DNA from: Gracilariopsis chorda
Taxonomy: Eukaryota; Rhodophyta; Florideophyceae; Gracilariales; Gracilariaceae
Length of the DNA: 64,000 bases
Assembly (NCBI GenBank): GCA_003194525.1
Contig: NBIV01000059.1
Span: 62,001 to 126,000 of the forward strand
Direction of reading: 5' to 3'
Positions within the stretch are counted from its first letter, which is position 1, and each line of letters starts with the position of its first letter. Below are positions 31,961 to 43,604 of the stretch, piece by piece. The position numbers and the translations under genes are program-made. Under the pieces are notes generated by a model. That model did not search any database. It saw nothing but the letters and a program-made list of their open reading frames with translations, and was not told the origin of the DNA.

Positions 31961-33630
31961 TTCCGGGGTTTTCAGAGTATGAACAACAGTTCTAGGCTAC
32001 TCATATATCTCATAGTCATTACCGCCGTCGGAGCGCCCTAGCAGGAAGCGCTTCGCCGCATGCAAGACACGAATGGCAATGCTTCAGCGCAAAGCCATTA
32101 CCGCGACACCCCAGTGCCGCGCCAGCTGGTGTGTGGTGTCGCTACTGGGCCTGCTGGTAGACGGGGACGCGTGGGTTGTGCAGAGATTAGCAACTGATTA
32201 CACTCTGTGCTAATTTAGCACTCATGAGGAGTGCAAGCACTAGTGGTGGCATGCGCTGTTCGGCGGGCATGCGTTGGCAGCGTTTACCGTTCTAACTTTT
32301 CCTCGACCTTCACTATATCATTTTTTGTGCGCAATCATGTTGAAGACCAATGCAAGCAGGTTGGAGAAATACTGAGCTGCTTCTGCTCCTGTTTTTGCGC
32401 CTTGTCGGCGTGTGTTTGCGTTAGGCTGGTTCTCTTTCGCTCCCTGCTTGGCCAAAGGCGTGCAATTGCTGCCGACAGCGAGATGCCCGCTCATGCATAT
32501 GTAGAGATATGGTAGAAACCCCTAAAACGTTCGTGAGCAGCGCGGCCTCCCGTACTCAACACAAAGAGGCGCACGCAAAGAGGCACAATGGCCTGCGAAA
32601 CTGATCATGGCGATCAAGAGCAATGCTGCCATCATGGCATAAAGTAGCCACCTGTCATAAGCGCGCTGTACTAACGCCTCCATCAACCACCAGTAGCCCC
32701 GGTGCCTTTACCACGCGCGTCGACGCGGCGCTGTGAGATATAGCCTGCGCCTGATGCACCACGCCTCCCCCATGCAAATTGACACAAGCGAAAGCACACG
32801 TCTCAGCTCTGCCCGCCCAGGCTCCCGTCCACCGAATGAAAAGCGCGTCGTTAACTGGTCTGCTTCCTCTCTCTTCCGCACAGCTTTGTACCCTCACACT
32901 CAAACTCATACAGACCACCTCAACACCTATCAACCTCCAACCACCACGCCGTGCAACCCCACCACGTTTGGATCCCCATCCGAGCTTATAGCTTCCCTCG
33001 ACGCCACACTCGTCCCTCCCCCACCTTAACGCCCATCTGTGTGACTCTTCCGCATTGACCACTCCACTCTTGCTCCACCAACCGCTCCCCATCCCCACGT
33101 CCACCTGCATATCCACCCCACCCGCCCACTCACCTCACCCCCATCGCCACATCCACCACCACAACACCCCGCTGCATATCATCCTCCAGCCGCTCTCCTC
33201 ACATCCATTATGAGCTCTTGCAGCTCCAACCGCTTCTCCAACTGCGTCTATTCCCCTCTCAAACCTTCAACCACCGCATCAACCCCGTCGATGCCCTCGT
33301 ACCATCCTATCTCAACGCCGTTTACTTTACAATGCTCACCAGAACCCTGCTGAGAAACTGTGCTATACCCCTTTGCACCACACTCTCCTCTTTCTCAACC
33401 CAGGTCCGATACAACTTCACCAAGCCCGTTAGCGGCATGTGAAAGAATTCACCAATCGTGCAACTTCCCTTCGACTTGCTATGCGCTGATGGAGACTGGC
33501 TCATCTCCCGAATTGGTCTCCCACCCCCAAACGTTAAGTCGGCAAAGCACTTTTTTCCGACGACGCTTACAAATGCCTGGAAGATGTGCACCTCGATGTC
33601 CGTCATCAACATGCTAGGTGACGGTAATCT
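31961..33630. other. No supported gene; pyrimidine-rich stretch
   Basis: 32880-33250 on the plus strand is unusually rich in C and T with CCACC words, giving long low-complexity frames on both strands. No motif. Confidence 0.5.
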
Positions 33631-33632
33631 CT

Positions 33633-34122
33633 CTCTGGCAGAATAGCTGGAAAGCGTCAAACTACTCCTCTCGATTATATCGGTCGTCTGAACTGCCACA
33701 AGCGTGCTTCTGACATTCGCCGAGATTTCAATGGTGCCATTGCTGCCCTTCGAGCCTTGCAAGATGTATTGCACGTCTTAGGACTCAAATGTACCGCCGT
33801 CAGTGCAAGTCTGTTCCGCATTGTTGTGTGCCAAGCTTGGAAGCAACGCTGTCTCTATCTCGCAACTCACTGCCGACCGAAGTGCTGCTCGTTCTATGAA
33901 GATGGCTACTTCGAAAAGCTCAAGTCTTACTCGAATATATATGGAGATTCTGCCCCCCTCTCATTGCAGAGAGTGATAGAGGGCTTGGACGACGTCATCA
34001 AACTGTGGACCTATCCGAGCGGAATGTGCGTACGGGATGCAAAATGTGCGCCCAGATTACGCTACAACGTTAAAGAAACTTCCATTCAGGAGTCCGAAGC
34101 TATTTCATGGCATGCTCCTTGA
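33633..34122 (+). CDS. Unrecognised open frame
   Basis: A frame of about 163 codons with mixed, protein-like composition (RRDFNGAIAALRALQDVL, SFYEDGYFEKLKSYS). It has no ATG near the start; the sequence before it (TCTCTCTCTGGCAG at 33628-33641) resembles a splice acceptor. The preceding 33218-33646 frame, open except for a TGA at 33440-33442, may be another part. No family recognised. Confidence 0.3.
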
Positions 34123-34440
34123 ATGATGCACCTGCCATGATTAAGAAGCTGCAAATGCAGGAACATAGTGCGTGCCATAATGTGAAGAGTGGGTTGCCAT
34201 CAAATGCGCAAAGTATTTTAGCTATCGTGATGAACTATATGCTATTGAGATTAGTGCAGCTGCATTTTTACAGCGCATCTGTTCTTCTCTCACGTCGTCA
34301 CCGTCACATAATATGCATTGAATTGAGATGGAATTTTATTCGGTGATACCTTCTCATTTGCCGGCTCTGTCTTCCCCGCAGGGCACGCTCAACACGCCTT
34401 TGCATGTATATGTCCAGCAGCCGGTGTATAGTGGTGGTGA

Positions 34441-35037
34441 CGGTGCTATATAAGCTATGCATTCGCTGCTGGCGACCCCTCTAAGAAACTCAAGCCGGTT
34501 GAATTTTATGATATCAACTGTCCGGCTACTCGTGGAGAGCTCAAGAAGAAGAACGCTCGTCTGTAGTTGATTTGGAAGGATGCTAGTGAGCATAAGTGAA
34601 AATGGTACCTGGAGGAGAAACAACGCGTTTGTAATCAGTTGAAATTGCTACTGGAGACTTTCTGCTGAGCGACGTGGTGAGTATTGCTCGTTTCATGATG
34701 TTGGGGAGCATGGAGATATGTATAAACGAAAAAGTATGGCTTTGTGCCAACGATTGTGTATAAGGTACTCGTTTTGATTTTCAGCCGCGTGAGCAGGGGA
34801 AGATAAGGGCCATAACAGGCTGGGCGGCAATTGTGAGATGGGTGGAAACAAAGGTGAGTACTATGAGTGCAGAAACAGCGAGGTTTTTCTTCAAGTCGGA
34901 GCAAGAGAAGCTCTGATTGGCGGGCGATGATACGCACAATAAGCAGATGAGCCACGAATAAATTTTGAGCTTTGTCAAGACTGCGGCCAAAGCAAAGATG
35001 CGTGCGAGCAAGCCGTCTGTAAGAGGCGGGTGATTGA
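34441..35037 (+). pseudogene. Unrecognised relic frames with a consensus-like intron
   Basis: 34441-34665 reads as a charged protein with TAG and TGA interruptions (GELKKKNARL, KWYLEEKQRV). GTGAGT at 34677 and TTTTCAG ending at 34784 would bound a 108-bp intron, but the phases of the two sides do not match. 34785-35037 is again Lys- and Glu-rich with two stops. Probably remnants of a host gene; function unknown. Confidence 0.2.
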
Positions 35038-35039
35038 GT

Positions 35040-38000
35040 GGAGCTTTTTGTTGGTACGACGTAGTACCTCAGTACAGGCAAAAGCTTTTGTGGTTGACGC
35101 GTGTTTGTGCGGAGAGATGCAGTGGTGAGGACTTGAATCTGGAGGTCTCACGCAAGCTGGGGGCACTCTGCTTGTCTTGCTTGCCAATCAAGCAGTCTCT
35201 TCGGGGCAAGGGGGGTGGTGGCACGTACAGTAGGGGTGGGGTATGACGTTGAGCGCTGTGAAGTGCTTTTCGTGCCAAAGATGTGGGTGCTAGATGAGGG
35301 GCATGTCTGTTTTAAAGATTCGATAAGCACAACGGGCAGTGGCGGAAAATGCTGCGGTGGGGTGCTCTCAAGAGCGACGCTGCGAGTGGCACTATGAGAA
35401 TGAGAACGGGCGTCGGGCCAAGCGGCGAGCAATGCTGACGGTTTTGCCGCAGGGGCGCTCCACCAGTATCGCTGGGCAAACGTGCATCAGTGTGTGGGCG
35501 CACACTTTTGTAGCGCAGCGGTTTGACACACCTTATTTATGTGGTTAATTCAAGCGTTCTCTCTCTCTGGGCTCTAATGATTGAAAGGAGAGGTGGAAAT
35601 CAAGAGTGCGAAGTGGATGGTTTTAAGCATCACTTTCGTGCACATTCGTACTGCACGGACTGTTGATGGCTAGCGAAAATAGGTATTATGTGCTTGGTGC
35701 AGCGCACGAAAAAATTGCAGGTTGTACCGACGTGTTCGGCGGGTGAAGTTACTGCGGCTCACGAGTGGGATTGGTTCACAAAGATGGCACGCAGCGCAGC
35801 AACTTGATCAGCTACGTAAGTGACAACACTTTGGGCCCCAGCTGCATTTATGGCTTGGTTCAGATTTTGGTTTGTGTTTTGGAACTGTAGCGCGTGCATT
35901 GTGACCACGTGTGCTTCGAGTGCGGCATAGAATGCTGAGTAAGCGCATTGGTGCACAATTCTTTCTGGCAGTGAGAAATGCGCAATGCTAACTGTGTACC
36001 ACGCCAAAAGCAATGATATGTGCTCGTGGCATCACTCGTTGACGAAGCATATTTGGAATTCAAAAAGACTCGGGTGACAGGCAACACACAACACAGAAAA
36101 CACACACCACACGCGACACACACGAAGCAGCGTGCGGAGGCACGCGTGGCTTCAAAAAGCACCGCAGCAGAGCACGAGAGCGTGTAAGATCACAACTGAT
36201 ATGCGTTGCAGCTGCCGCCAAGCACCATGCATTCAGAAAAACACGTTCATTTTTGCCAACGCCGTATATAGCTCACAAGTGAAAGTGCGCAGCAGTTGGC
36301 GAGGCCAAAGCAAATGTGATGTGTTTTGTGTAATGCGTACGATCTTGGGATTCCGCTTTTGAGCGACCCCACCGAAGAAGCACTTCGAAATCGTCGTGTC
36401 ACATTTGTTTTTCATTTTTCGCGTTAGTAAACATGAATTATTTTTAAATCTAGATCTGGCCTTAGGCGCAGAAACTGCATTAAAATGAGAGAGCGCATGT
36501 GGATGCGTGACAGAGGCTTACTTTGAAAATCAGATATTATTCAACTACCAAAGTGAGATAACAACTGGATCTGTAAACTATTATAGCATGTGGTTGGCTG
36601 TACCAGCCGTTCAGTGAAATGTGAAGAAGCCCACGTTTCACTGAACCTGACTATCAGAGTATCAATAAAGCACCGCTGGCGGCTCTGGCTGACCTCGTGT
36701 GTCGGTCAAGCCGACAGGCACTACCCCGCGTTTCTCATACTACCATCGCAGTGAAGCACTACCACCCCGCGTGCTCACAGCGCGTACCTTTCCACCACTC
36801 TTTCTATTCCCCCCAGAGCGCACGAACGCGCTCCACCCGATTCATCTTCAACCGTTCACCTGCGTGGACAAATTTTATTCGCAAGTCTCTTGAAACTACA
36901 TCAGCATTAGTGCACCCCTTTGCGACAGCGCTACTTCCCTCACTGCGCTCCCACTTGGGTTTCACAGCAAATTCAGGTCTGAATTTGTGCGCGATCTCTC
37001 CCCAAAACACCGCAGTCATCAGCTTCCGCTTTGAGCTCAACGCGTCGAAGCGCTTTTGTACTTGCCTTTTTTATGGAGTTGGCTTCCAATTCACAACCTC
37101 ACCTGCAGATTTGGGAGAAGCGTTCCCCCATTTCTGCAACCTACAGACTTCCTATTATTGCAAGTTGGTGACATTTAATCAACAAAGAAACCATCCGTAG
37201 AAATACTTTGGCAAACCTTTCTACGTCTTACGCCTTCCTTGTTTATCTTTTCACTACCTACCTCGTCTCTGCTTTCACGCCCGCAGAGCACCCACGCCAC
37301 AACCTCCCTCACCCTCGGAATCATCGTCGGTGGGGTCTCTCTCTTGCCAATCACTTACATGGCTCGCACCTGATCCGGTGCGGCACAATACCGTCTTGGT
37401 TCTGGAGCAACTCTGGCAAACTGGAAGTTGTGTTTCTGCTCCCGCTCTCGCTCATCGACGGAACCTTGCGTCATTGTGATCAGCAGGGAAGGAACCCCTG
37501 CTCCCTTCCGCTCGTACCCGCGTTTCGTAGACACGTGTAGGCTAGAGGTTTCTTGAACATCCCCTTATCGTTGAACAAACCTTGCCTTTGGCTTGGCATC
37601 TAGACCGATCCCTTGAAGCATCTACGCTGCAATTCTTTGCTACTACTACACGCTCCGCATTCCAGCGCTAAACTAACAACTCTACACCCCCACCGTTTCC
37701 GCACGCATTCCGATTTGGCGTTACCTCCTTAACATAAAGAGTTGGGTTGAGAAGAAAGTCTCGCCACTCCACCGGAAGCTGCGTGGAATTGAGAACTCAC
37801 CAGACGAGAAGCTTGCGCCTGTGATTAAGCGACTCTGTTGCCACTACCCCTATGTAGACGTTGGCACTCTGACCGACGATATAGTTCGAAAGCTGAGCAC
37901 TGGCAGGAAATCGAGTGGGGACTTGAATTGATCTGAGGGCCAGGAATCACACCGTATAACCAGTTATGCTGGGATTTGCTCTCCGATTCCTCGGAGACAG

Positions 38001-38370
38001 GGTGTCTCATCGTCGAGCGCGGACTACATCGTGGTTACTGATAGCAGAGAAACGGCTGCCGAGCAAGCATCCGCAAGGAACTAGAGGATACTTACTGCTG
38101 CAAATATATCCTCTTTTAGTAACATCTCTTGGAAGTTTCGTAGGAAAGCGCGCACCACTTTCTGGTTTGTGCTGAATTATTCAAGCCGCAAAAAATCACA
38201 ACTCACCGGGGAAGTCTAACCCAGAGTCAGAGATCTGAGATTTAGGGCCTTCGGAGGTAACATCTCCTGCCAGTGTCTCCGCCAAAAAGAATCTCTCGCC
38301 CGGTAGGGGTTTTGAAGGGTTTTCAGGGATATTATTTAAATTTTATATTGGACGCAAAGCATACCACCAG
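35040..38370. other. No supported gene
   Basis: Two plus-strand frames at 36697-37200 and 37208-37540 lack an ATG start or a recognisable domain. The rest holds only short frames. A GT/CA-rich patch lies at 36060-36130. Confidence 0.5.
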
Positions 38371-39330
38371 TTGCCCGTTCTTTCTCTACCCCTTGACGCA
38401 AACCTAATTTCGCCACACCACTTATTATCCATTGAGAAGGATGGCCAAAGTGACAAAATGAAGCTCAGGTTGCGTCTAGTGCCACACTGCAACAAGGATC
38501 GCAAAAGGGACACCTTGCGTCCTGGTTATTCCACAGCGCAGTTTCATAAAATCTGCTTGCTCCTCTTCATCGGAACAATTCTCCACTTTAGTACTGCTTC
38601 TTTAGATGTCACGTCTGCGTACCTCCGAGCTGGCCAACTCAACAGAGACATATACATGCGCCCGCCTTGCGGATGGACTCAATATGTAGACGAAGTCTGG
38701 AAGCTCCTTGCACCAGCCTACGGACTGGTCAAGTCAGGAAGACGTCAAGAGCTTGCATAGAAGAGTGGCTCCTCGAATTTTGCATCAACACCGTGCTAAA
38801 AGTGCCACAACTGTTTGTGCTCTGGGAAGTAAATGCGTTTATCATGTTGCTCGCCAAAGTGGTTGACGACATGATTCTCGCAGCTCACAAAACAGACCTT
38901 GTGGTGTCCTATAAGCACATAGCAAGGAAATTTGATGTTCGGAGATTCACTGATGGTGAAGACATAGTGTTTAACCGCCTTTTCATCAAAGAAAAGGCTG
39001 ACAATTTTATATTTCTCAGCATGCAAGAGTTTCTGTCAACAATAGAGCCCATCCCAATTTCATATGCTCGCAAAAAAAAACCGGCCAGAACCGCATGGCG
39101 GATGAACTAAGACAGTTCCAACGGCTAGCAGAGAATTTAAAATACCTCGGACACAATAACCTCCCACAAACAAAAATGAGAAACTCAAATCAGCAACAAC
39201 GTACCCCTATGAGCATCTCCACCCCGTCTACCGTAACACGCCAAATCAGCAAAGATGTGGCATCACGTGTATGTCATTCATTGGATGACGCTAACTCGAC
39301 AAATTTCCATATCTCCATAGTATTCGTCAT
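38371..39330 (+). pseudogene. Reverse transcriptase fragment of a second, different copia lineage
   Basis: 38371-38760 carries the RT fingers and palm start: KLRLRLVPHCNKDRKRDTLR, SLDVTSAYLRAGQL, IYMRPPCGW, LAPAYGLVKSGR. After a frameshift, 38760-39110 continues with LAKVVDDMILAA, the YVDD-type active site (both Asp kept, Tyr replaced by Val), and FLSMQEFL. A third frame has FQRLAENLKYLGHNNLPQ. The sequence differs from the element at 17-24 kb (there DVPQAYLKF and YVDE). No LTR was found; it is a fragment bordered by the Harbinger relic. Confidence 0.8.
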
Positions 39331-39539
39331 CTCCAGCGAGTCACTGGTTGACGAATTGTCTCGTGATGCCAACTGTTTTCTGATGGGACCACCAGATGGA
39401 CGTCACCACGGACGAGGTTGGAGGCCTGCCGTATGGAACAACCGCCGCATCCCTCAACACCATGATCATCGAAATACTCATTATTATAGAGCATATTCGG
39501 AAACGCCGCTCTCAAAAATGCACGCACGATGGATCCATC

Positions 39540-40750
39540 CCTGAAAGAGCCCCAATTCGAAACATTGGACGCTAACAAGTGGCCGATTATATACACCAGG
39601 CATACTCTCTCAATGCTACAGAACTGAACCCTATCACAGAGAGGAATGGTCCCATTTTCTCAGAACAGGAGTTCCAGCGGCAATTCCAGATGCCGCGAGT
39701 TGTTTATTACCATGTTTATGATGGATTCATCCAAGTCCATCGCTACTTCTGCAAAAAAAAAATGACTGTGTTGGGAGAAAGTCGGCTACCACGTGTCGAA
39801 AACTTATCGCCACTTCTCGGCAGCTCATTCTAGGGGGTTGCTCAGATTCCCTAACAGATTTCACCCGTCTCTTTGATTCCAGGCAACCCGAATGTCAAAA
39901 GCGATCCGTTCGTGCGGTGTACAAACGTTTCGAACATGAGTAGATTCGGAGAACGACAATGGAAGATGTTAAAATCATAACGAAAGGACACGCCCAACTG
40001 ATGTTTTCTGGGGCTCTAGGCTCTCTAGACTGCTTGGGATGGAAACTGTATTGTAGCGCAGTTGCTAAGCAACCAAAAAAAAACTGGCACGTCCTGTCAT
40101 CCTGAGCTACGTCTGCAATGCGTTTGCGATGATATGCTTTGGATTTGGCACCTTACGTTTGGCTTTCCTGGGGCTATGAATGAACTAAACATTCTACACT
40201 GCTCACCACTCCTCAGTGACGTCCATGCGGGAGTCTGACCATCATTACAGCCCAAATTTGCTGTTAGAGAGAAAGGGTGTAATGGACTGGTTTTACTGGG
40301 TTTCTAATGGAATATATCCGCCCCTCCGCTTATTTTTAAGACCATATACAACCCGCAAAAGAAGCGCGATAATACATTTGAAAGCATGCAGGAGGTGTTT
40401 CGGAAAGGAGCCGAACGTGTTTACGCTGTTTAATTCAGCAGATGACCCATTCTATCTAATCCATCACATATTTGGTATACAGAAAATATGGATCTTATCC
40501 AATGGGCGTGTGTCATTTTGCACAATATGATCGTGGAGGAACATGACATCGATGGCAAAATAAGTACAAAGAATATCATAAGCTTTGATCCTGACGCAGA
40601 AGTAATCTCCTTGGGGACGAATACGGCTCCAAGTGAAACGTATGAAGCAGCGGACGTTTTTCGTCAGCATGCAGATGGTATTTTTAATGCACTGCCCGGA
40701 CACGAAAGTGCACCGAAAGAGTTTCGGGATCTTTCTTCGTCAGATTGATT
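39540..40750 (+). pseudogene. PIF/Harbinger transposase, degenerate
   Basis: Pieces in several frames follow the Harbinger order. 39579-39833: helix-turn-helix-like N-terminus with FQRQFQMPRVVYYHVYDGF. About 40005-40090: MFSGALGSLDCLGW, the first catalytic Asp region. About 40140-40205: FGFPGAMNELNILHCSPLL, where the usual N-D is N-E. 40216-40530: WVSNGIYPPL, where the usual Asp is Asn, and ACRRCFG. 40488-40748: WACVILHNMIVEE, the conserved C-terminal block. Harbinger transposases use a DDE fold and need a Myb-like partner, which is not seen. Substitutions at two catalytic positions plus frameshifts make it inactive. Confidence 0.8.
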
Positions 40751-40751
40751 C

Positions 40752-41477
40752 CAGTTGGGTAGAGCCTTCCCAGGGATGGCACGAATAGGTCGGGTTTTAA
40801 GGCCGAGGCCACCCGTCGCGACTTGCGCAGGAAGGTTGAGGCAACAATTGGGTATCCACAGGAGCGGTGTATGGGGGCGGTCGTCCTCTACAGAGGTGAG
40901 GCTTCCAAGTTAGTGGCACGCACAAACACGAGCCGTGGGTAGCGGGAAAGGAACCCTGCAAAGGGAAAAGTAAGGGGTAACTGAGTCACGAGTATCTTGA
41001 TGGGGACTAACGGCAGTGCCGGTAAATAAACCCTATACCAGGCGAACACCAAGAGAGTTGGAATAACACTCCGAATACTCCGGTCCTTTAGATTGGCAAG
41101 GGGGTTAGACTTTCCGTATGCTACGGTGCTTCCCTCCAAGGAGGAGTAGAGAACACACGAAGGCGGTGAGGTTTAGAGCCAAAACCCCAGGTTCGGGTCC
41201 CCTGTTTGGTAAGGTTTACTAGTGTGACAGCAACTTGGTGGCGCTCTAAGTACTAACCATCCCAGAAATGGATGTAAAAATAATAAATAGAATTAACTAA
41301 ATCACTCCACTTTGGTGGTTCATGCTCACTACTGTGGCCAACCATCAATTGACTCTTCCGTGTCCCACGTGTCAAATCCACTATTATTGGTCGTAGTTCA
41401 TGCAATGAGTATATTACCGAAACATTCTGGAAATCAACCAAGTACCAAAACGCCCTCCCTGAGGGCATTGCACTTCG
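40752..41477 (-). repeat. 3' LTR of a minus-strand gypsy element, truncated
   Basis: Its reverse complement aligns with the 5' LTR at 56223-57049. Shared blocks: GAAGTGCAATGCCCTCAGGG, ACACGTGGGACACGG, CTACTCCTCCTTGGAGGGAA, TCTAACCCCCTTGC, GGCTCTACCCAACTGG. Similarity ends at 40752, about 100 bases before the LTR end, exactly where the Harbinger relic begins. Confidence 0.9.
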
Positions 41478-41492
41478 TTTCCCCCTTCTTAG
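41478..41492 (-). promoter_or_regulatory. Polypurine tract of the minus-strand gypsy element
   Basis: On the minus strand, AAGAAGGGGGAAAC abuts the start of the LTR. This identifies the LTR as the 3' copy and shows that the DNA at 41.5-43.6 kb belongs inside the element. Confidence 0.75.
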
Positions 41493-41688
41493 TCAGGATA
41501 GCAACCACGAACGAGTGCGAAGCCCAGGGAAAATGGGTGACAAAAGTCCAAACCTCTCTGGGTCACCAGGTAAAGCTTCTGCCTCAGAGAAGCAACCTCT
41601 TAAAAAAGCAGCGAACCAGCCTTGAAAAATTGCAAGCTTTTCTCCTTCTTACTCAACTCAGTCAGGTCACACCCTCTCGAAGGAGAAT

Positions 41689-43357
41689 ATGAACAAGAAC
41701 AACAACCAGCCTCCAAGACCGACTCCAGTCGGGAACTTCACAACAGGTTTCCGGACAGTACACGCGCCACAACGGAGGCCAACTCCGGCACAGCTTGCCA
41801 ACATTAGCGCAGCGTCCCAGCCTAGGTTCCAAATCCCACCAGCGATGGCTCCTTCTGGAATGATCAGGGCGTCGACTTGGCCTTCTTATAATGGCTTTGT
41901 AGCGTCAGATCCGAGGAATTGGAGTCACGTCTCTCGGCTCCGGCTTGGAGCGTGGTTCCATCCCATTGCTGCGGTCGACGAGGATTTGGATACGGCCGTC
42001 ATGGATGGTTCTGGGGCACTGACTGGGGAACTACCCAGTCTCCTCACCTCCTAGTGGGAGTGGCAGTATCAAATCCCCATCCTGGTGCACTATATCCCAA
42101 GCAACTCGGGAAAATCTACGACTGCGGCTCATGCGGCGCTCGTGCGCATTGCATATCAACGGCAGACCCGGGCGCACTTTGAATGTCCGGTGCCTATTGA
42201 ATTTTGCTTATAGGTCAGCCTATTCTGCACGCGCGTCAACATCTGGTACGGCAAACGACTTGCCAGCCTCGAAACCTTCGGGTGGAGGACCTTTTTCGCT
42301 GCGTGGCAATAAGCCCAGTGTTGGGAACGACCGATATATTGGACTGAATTTCGTTACCCTCCCTGGAAGTCCCGGTCCAAATCCTTGCAAGAATTCATCC
42401 CTTATGAACGGCGCTGGGGATCCCGATTCGGGTACTTCGTCCCGTATCAAAACGGGGAGATTGAGCAGATTGCTCTTTCTCATCGACAGGATTTGTACGT
42501 CGCACTTCCCGAATGGTTGAGGTTTCATGAGGCCTGCCGGGGCTGCTAATTTAATATTCCACCGGATCTCACGTAACTCGGTTCCTTCTTGATTCAGGAT
42601 TCCAGATCGGAGCTTTGGTCAGTAATTGTAACCGAGTGGGCTGCCCGCCCAGCGGCATATATCCTCGCTGAAATTTAAGACCATTATCGAATGTGGGTCA
42701 TCCAACTGCGTGCGCAGGACGCTATTCGCAACCTGGACCTCAGTTTCTTCCTTGGAGATATTCCCAACAATGAAGAAATACTCCAATTACTTGGTTTGAT
42801 TGACAGTATTAACTAAAGGGAGGTCCTGCTGAAACAGAGCGGTCGGCTTGACAGCCGTAGTGGCCGTATCGTTGGTGCAGGTCTTTGTAGAAACACCGCT
42901 GTAGCGGGAGGTTTCATCTACTACGATCCCTGGAAGTTCCGAGAGATTACCTTCGAGGAGGCGAGGGGACTCTGCGACGCACCGCAGCACGTGCCGGACG
43001 ACCATTCAATTGGGTACGTCGATTCTGACGATTACTATCGCGCGTATTAGGGGGATGACCCGATGGTCAAAGCGAACCCGAAGAGCCGGGGGACATAGAA
43101 CTAGATGTTGCCGATATGGTCCTAGACGATTCCACAGAGGGAGTTTCTCTGGTTCCCAGTCATCTGACGGCGAGTGCCGGGCCTTCACTTTCCAGCAAGT
43201 GGCAGTCAATGAAGGCGATGTCATTGCCCGCTTCCTCCAGGGAGTGGGTTTTAACGCTGCCGAGGTTTCGGGTGACGTCACTGCGATGGTGGATGCCTTG
43301 GCTTACCACCTTGCGGATGGTCACGCCTCGGACGATGAGAAGAGGTCGGACTTCTAA
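41689..43357 (+). pseudogene. Antisense accessory gene of the gypsy chromovirus, unknown function
   Basis: The element's pol is on the minus strand, but this gene is on the plus strand, between chromodomain and 3' LTR. From ATG at 41689 a single frame of about 464 codons runs to 43080 without a shift. It is interrupted by TAG at 42052, 42211 and 43048 and TAA at 42310, 42547, 42574, 42676 and 42814. Two late frame changes lead to an acidic end at TAG... 43357 (SDDEKRSDF). The product starts Asn- and Pro-rich, then looks folded (WSHVSRLRLGAWF, DLYVALPEWLRFHEACRGC, GGFIYYDPWKFREITFEEAR). A GKST word at 42109 is not a full Walker A. No family recognised. Antisense 3' ORFs are known from plant Tat/Ogre-type elements, not, to my knowledge, from this family. 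Confidence 0.5.
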
Positions 43358-43604
43358 TCCAGTATCTTGGTCTCTTTCTCTGGCTTAGCCAGTAATGTAG
43401 CTTAGCATCACCCAGGAGGGCGTGGCTCCTGAGTAAACTTTCCGGTTTAGAACGGCATTCTCCTTTTCATTCCCGTCCTTGAAAGAGTCCATACAAAAGG
43501 GGGCGTACTCCTTCTTTCCTTCCTTCCCAGGCTTCGCGGCGTTTTAGTCCCACTTGGGCGTTGAAAAGCGTAGCTAAATTTGGGGTACCCGCGGTGCGGT
43601 GATA

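Noticed and set aside
32655-33116. 153-codon minus-strand frame
   Set aside because: Shadow of pyrimidine-rich low-complexity DNA.
34677-34784. Intron with GTGAGT and TTTTCAG
   Set aside because: Splice words look good but the flanking frames do not join, so a spliced gene is not supported.
36697-37540. Two consecutive plus-strand frames
   Set aside because: No ATG start for the first, biased composition and no motif.
42097-42123. P-loop (SNSGKST) in the antisense gene
   Set aside because: The first Gly or Ala of Walker A is absent and no Walker B follows.
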